From assembly GCA_009787385.1 (NCBI GenBank), contig WRGC01000002.1, positions 1 through 64,000 of the forward strand: a stretch of 64,000 nt of DNA. The letters run 5' to 3'. The stretch is from Bacillota bacterium (GTDB lineage: Bacteria > Bacillota > Clostridia > Christensenellales > Pumilibacteraceae). Made by a program: the position numbers and the translations under genes. This document shows positions 62,482-64,000 of this stretch, piece after piece; position 1 is the stretch's first letter; every line of letters starts with the position of its first letter. The notes under the pieces were generated by a model, which worked only from the letters and a program-made list of their open reading frames with translations, was not told the origin of the DNA and searched no databases.

Positions 62482-62855
62482 GTAGTTTTGAAAAAAGAAA
62501 TGAAAGGAACATTGTAAAACAAGTGTAATTTGTTAAATTAAAAACAATAAAAAATAAGATTGAATAATAATAAATCTTGCAATAAATAAATGTTGGTATC
62601 ATCTAAATGAAATGCCTTTAATCACTCTACAACGAGAACATTGACATTATCTATTAAATTTTGCCTCGCACAAATTTCAAACATTAAAATATTATATGAA
62701 ATTTCACGACCACTAGCATTATTAATTTTGTCAACAACAATCAACACATTGGAATTGAAAAAATCAAAAACCTTTTTTAAAGCCCTACAACGCCGTTACA
62801 ACACTAATTTGCAAACAAAACTACCAACAATACCACATGTACACAACCATTTTAT
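62482..62855. other. Intergenic region between rpmE and gyrA, no firm gene
   Basis: 374 bases between divergent promoters. Both strands have open stretches of 55-75 codons (62641-62862 on plus, and a minus stretch ending near 62630 with VLIVVDKINNASGREISYN), neither with a Shine-Dalgarno or ATG in place. It may hold a decayed gene. Confidence 0.35.
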
Positions 62856-62884
62856 TTGCTAAAAGCTTTATTTTTTGATATACT
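62856..62884 (+). promoter_or_regulatory. gyrA promoter
   Basis: TTGCTA (62856-62861), 17-bp spacer, TATACT (62879-62884). The -35 and following AAAG are the same as at valS. Leader about 100 nt, followed by GAGG before the ATG. Confidence 0.65.
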
Positions 62885-62990
62885 TAAGATAGTATAATAT
62901 ATTAAATATAGGCAATAAAATTTTAAAATATTTTATAAAATCTAATACCACAAATTATTACAAAAATTGACACTACTTTAGAGGTAAAAC

Positions 62991-64000
62991 ATGTCAAACA
63001 ACGACAATGACCAAGATAAGGACAAGGACAAAATAGACGATCAGAATGTTGACAATGGCAATGACAATAAAGACACGGGCAACAACACAAATCCCGTATT
63101 GCCAAAAGCTCCAAAAAGAATTGTCAAGTCTAGCAAAAAATCAACACCACCCGCAGAAGACGCTTCTCCCGCCCCCCCCACACCTACACCCGAACAGTTA
63201 GAAGTAGCCAAAGCCAATGCAGACGCTATTAGAGTTGCAAAACGGGACAAAAAAGATGCTCGCAACTTTGACAAGACCAAGTTTATCAAAGTACAAGTAG
63301 AAGACGAAATGAAAAAGTCATTTATTGCCTATGCTATGGCAGTAAATGTAAGTCGTGCTATACCTGATGTAAGAGATGGACTCAAGCCTGTTCATAGACG
63401 CATACTGTACGCAATGAGCGAACTCAACTTGTACAGTGACAAACAATACCGCAAATGTGCAAGAATTGTCGGTGATGTACTGGGCAAGTACCACCCTCAT
63501 GGTGACTCTGCCGTGTATCAAGCTCTAGTGCGTTTGGCACAAGATTTTACTATTAGGTATCCACTTATTGATGGACATGGAAACTTTGGTAGTGTAGATG
63601 GCGACCCCCCAGCCGCTCAAAGATATACCGAAGCAAAGTTGTCCAAAATTTCTAGTGAAATACTTAGAGACTTAGACAAAGATACTGTTGACTTCTATCC
63701 AAACTTTGATGACACAATGGAACAACCCACTGTGTTGACTTCTCGTATTCCCAATCTACTAGTCAATGGGAGTGATGGTATTGCCGTAGGTATGGCCACC
63801 AACATACCACCACACAATTTGACAGAAGTTGCCAACGGCATTTTTGCACTTATTGACAATCCGGACATCACTGTTGACGAACTCATGCAACACATAACCG
63901 CACCTGACTACCCTACTGGTGGTATCATTATGGGGCGTATGAACATAAGGCACGCCTATCGTACGGGACATGGTGGTGTAGTTTTGCGTGCTAAGACTAC
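62991..64000 (+). CDS. gyrA: DNA gyrase subunit A, 5' part (cut by window edge)
   Basis: 336 codons visible, no stop; the gene continues beyond 64000. From residue about 104 it is standard Gyr[38 protein letters not shown], the quinolone region [12 protein letters not shown], and the catalytic tyrosine in AAQRYTE (residue about 212). Before that lies an unusual 100-residue N-terminal extension: Asp/Asn/Lys-rich for 45 residues, then a Lys/Pro segment (APPTPTPE) coded through a run of eight C. Start at 62991 has GAGG 6 bases upstream. GyrB is not in view. Introduces negative supercoils into DNA. Confidence 0.96.
   Translation, partial: MSNNDNDQDKDKDKIDDQNVDNGNDNKDTGNNTNPVLPKAPKRIVKSSKKSTPPAEDASPAPPTPTPEQLEVAKANADAIRVAKRDKKDARNFDKTKFIKVQVEDEMKKSFIAYAMAVNVSRAIPDVRDGLKPVHRRILYAMSELNLYSDKQYRKCARIVGDVLGKYHPHGDSAVYQALVRLAQDFTIRYPLIDGHGNFGSVDGDPPAAQRYTEAKLSKISSEILRDLDKDTVDFYPNFDDTMEQPTVLTSRIPNLLVNGSDGIAVGMATNIPPHNLTEVANGIFALIDNPDITVDELMQHITAPDYPTGGIIMGRMNIRHAYRTGHGGVVLRAKT

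Noticed and set aside
62641-62862. 73-codon plus-strand ORF upstream of gyrA
   Set aside because: TTG start without a ribosome site, overlaps the gyrA promoter; composition is that of random AT-rich DNA. Kept only as part of the intergenic note.

Overview
The window is about 64 kb of AT-rich (roughly 30% GC) bacterial chromosome using the standard code (TGA is a stop, for example at the end of valS). It carries a RibU-type riboflavin uptake gene behind an FMN riboswitch, mutS2, recD2, a DUF512 radical-SAM gene, a DUF421/DUF4363 pair, a YtaF-type MntP protein and the order rpmE-prmC-prfA. Together these point to a Bacillota genome, most likely an uncultured Clostridia-type lineage; that placement is inference. 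No CRISPR array, prophage, rRNA or intact insertion sequence was seen.

Layout. Nearly everything runs leftward (minus strand). 1-3.7 kb: two related SPFH-like proteins. 3.8-7.6 kb: tRNA-Val, riboswitch-controlled ribU, mutS2. 7.6-20.7 kb: translation and quality-control genes (pheT, an unknown acidic protein, pheS, miaB, engB, lon, valS) and a lone, degenerate MalK-like ABC ATPase. 21-33 kb: a CASTOR/POLLUX-like RCK protein, recD2, a large surface protein, a DUF512 protein, uvrA. 33.4-37.8 kb: a mini zinc-ribbon gene (plus strand), an acyltransferase, nth, a Sel1-repeat protein and a 57-residue membrane peptide. 38.4-45.4 kb: secD-secF, a fibronectin-type surface protein, DUF4363, DUF421, a Nudix hydrolase. 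45.5-52.4 kb: mtnN, clpX, clpP, tig, decayed small ORFs, glmM. 52.5-54 kb: very AT-rich, with only unrecognised small genes. 54-57.8 kb: surface polysaccharide genes (sugar-phosphate transferase, DUF4422 glycosyltransferase, ABC exporter). 58.2-62.4 kb: ytaF, an ECF S component, prfA, prmC, rpmE. 63-64 kb: the start of gyrA (plus strand), cut by the window edge.

Two patterns run through the whole window. First, an intergenic repeat family of about 175-200 bp (13 full or near-full copies plus fragments) has terminal inverted repeats (GAGTGTAC core), can fold into a cloverleaf-like structure, and in several copies is flanked by exact 7-bp direct repeats. It is a miniature mobile element lying mostly just after gene 3' ends. 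Second, many genes have a consensus promoter whose -10 box ends only 6-7 bases before the ATG (valS, the ABC ATPase, recD2, the DUF512 gene, tig, glmM, the sugar transferase), so their mRNAs should begin at or next to the start codon; other genes use ordinary Shine-Dalgarno sites.

The genes serve protein synthesis and turnover (PheST, ValS, MiaB, PrfA, PrmC, L31, trigger factor, ClpXP, Lon), DNA repair and topology (MutS2, RecD2, UvrA, Nth, GyrA), protein export (SecDF), vitamin uptake (RibU and a second S component) and the cell surface (GlmM, glycan genes, two anchored surface proteins).
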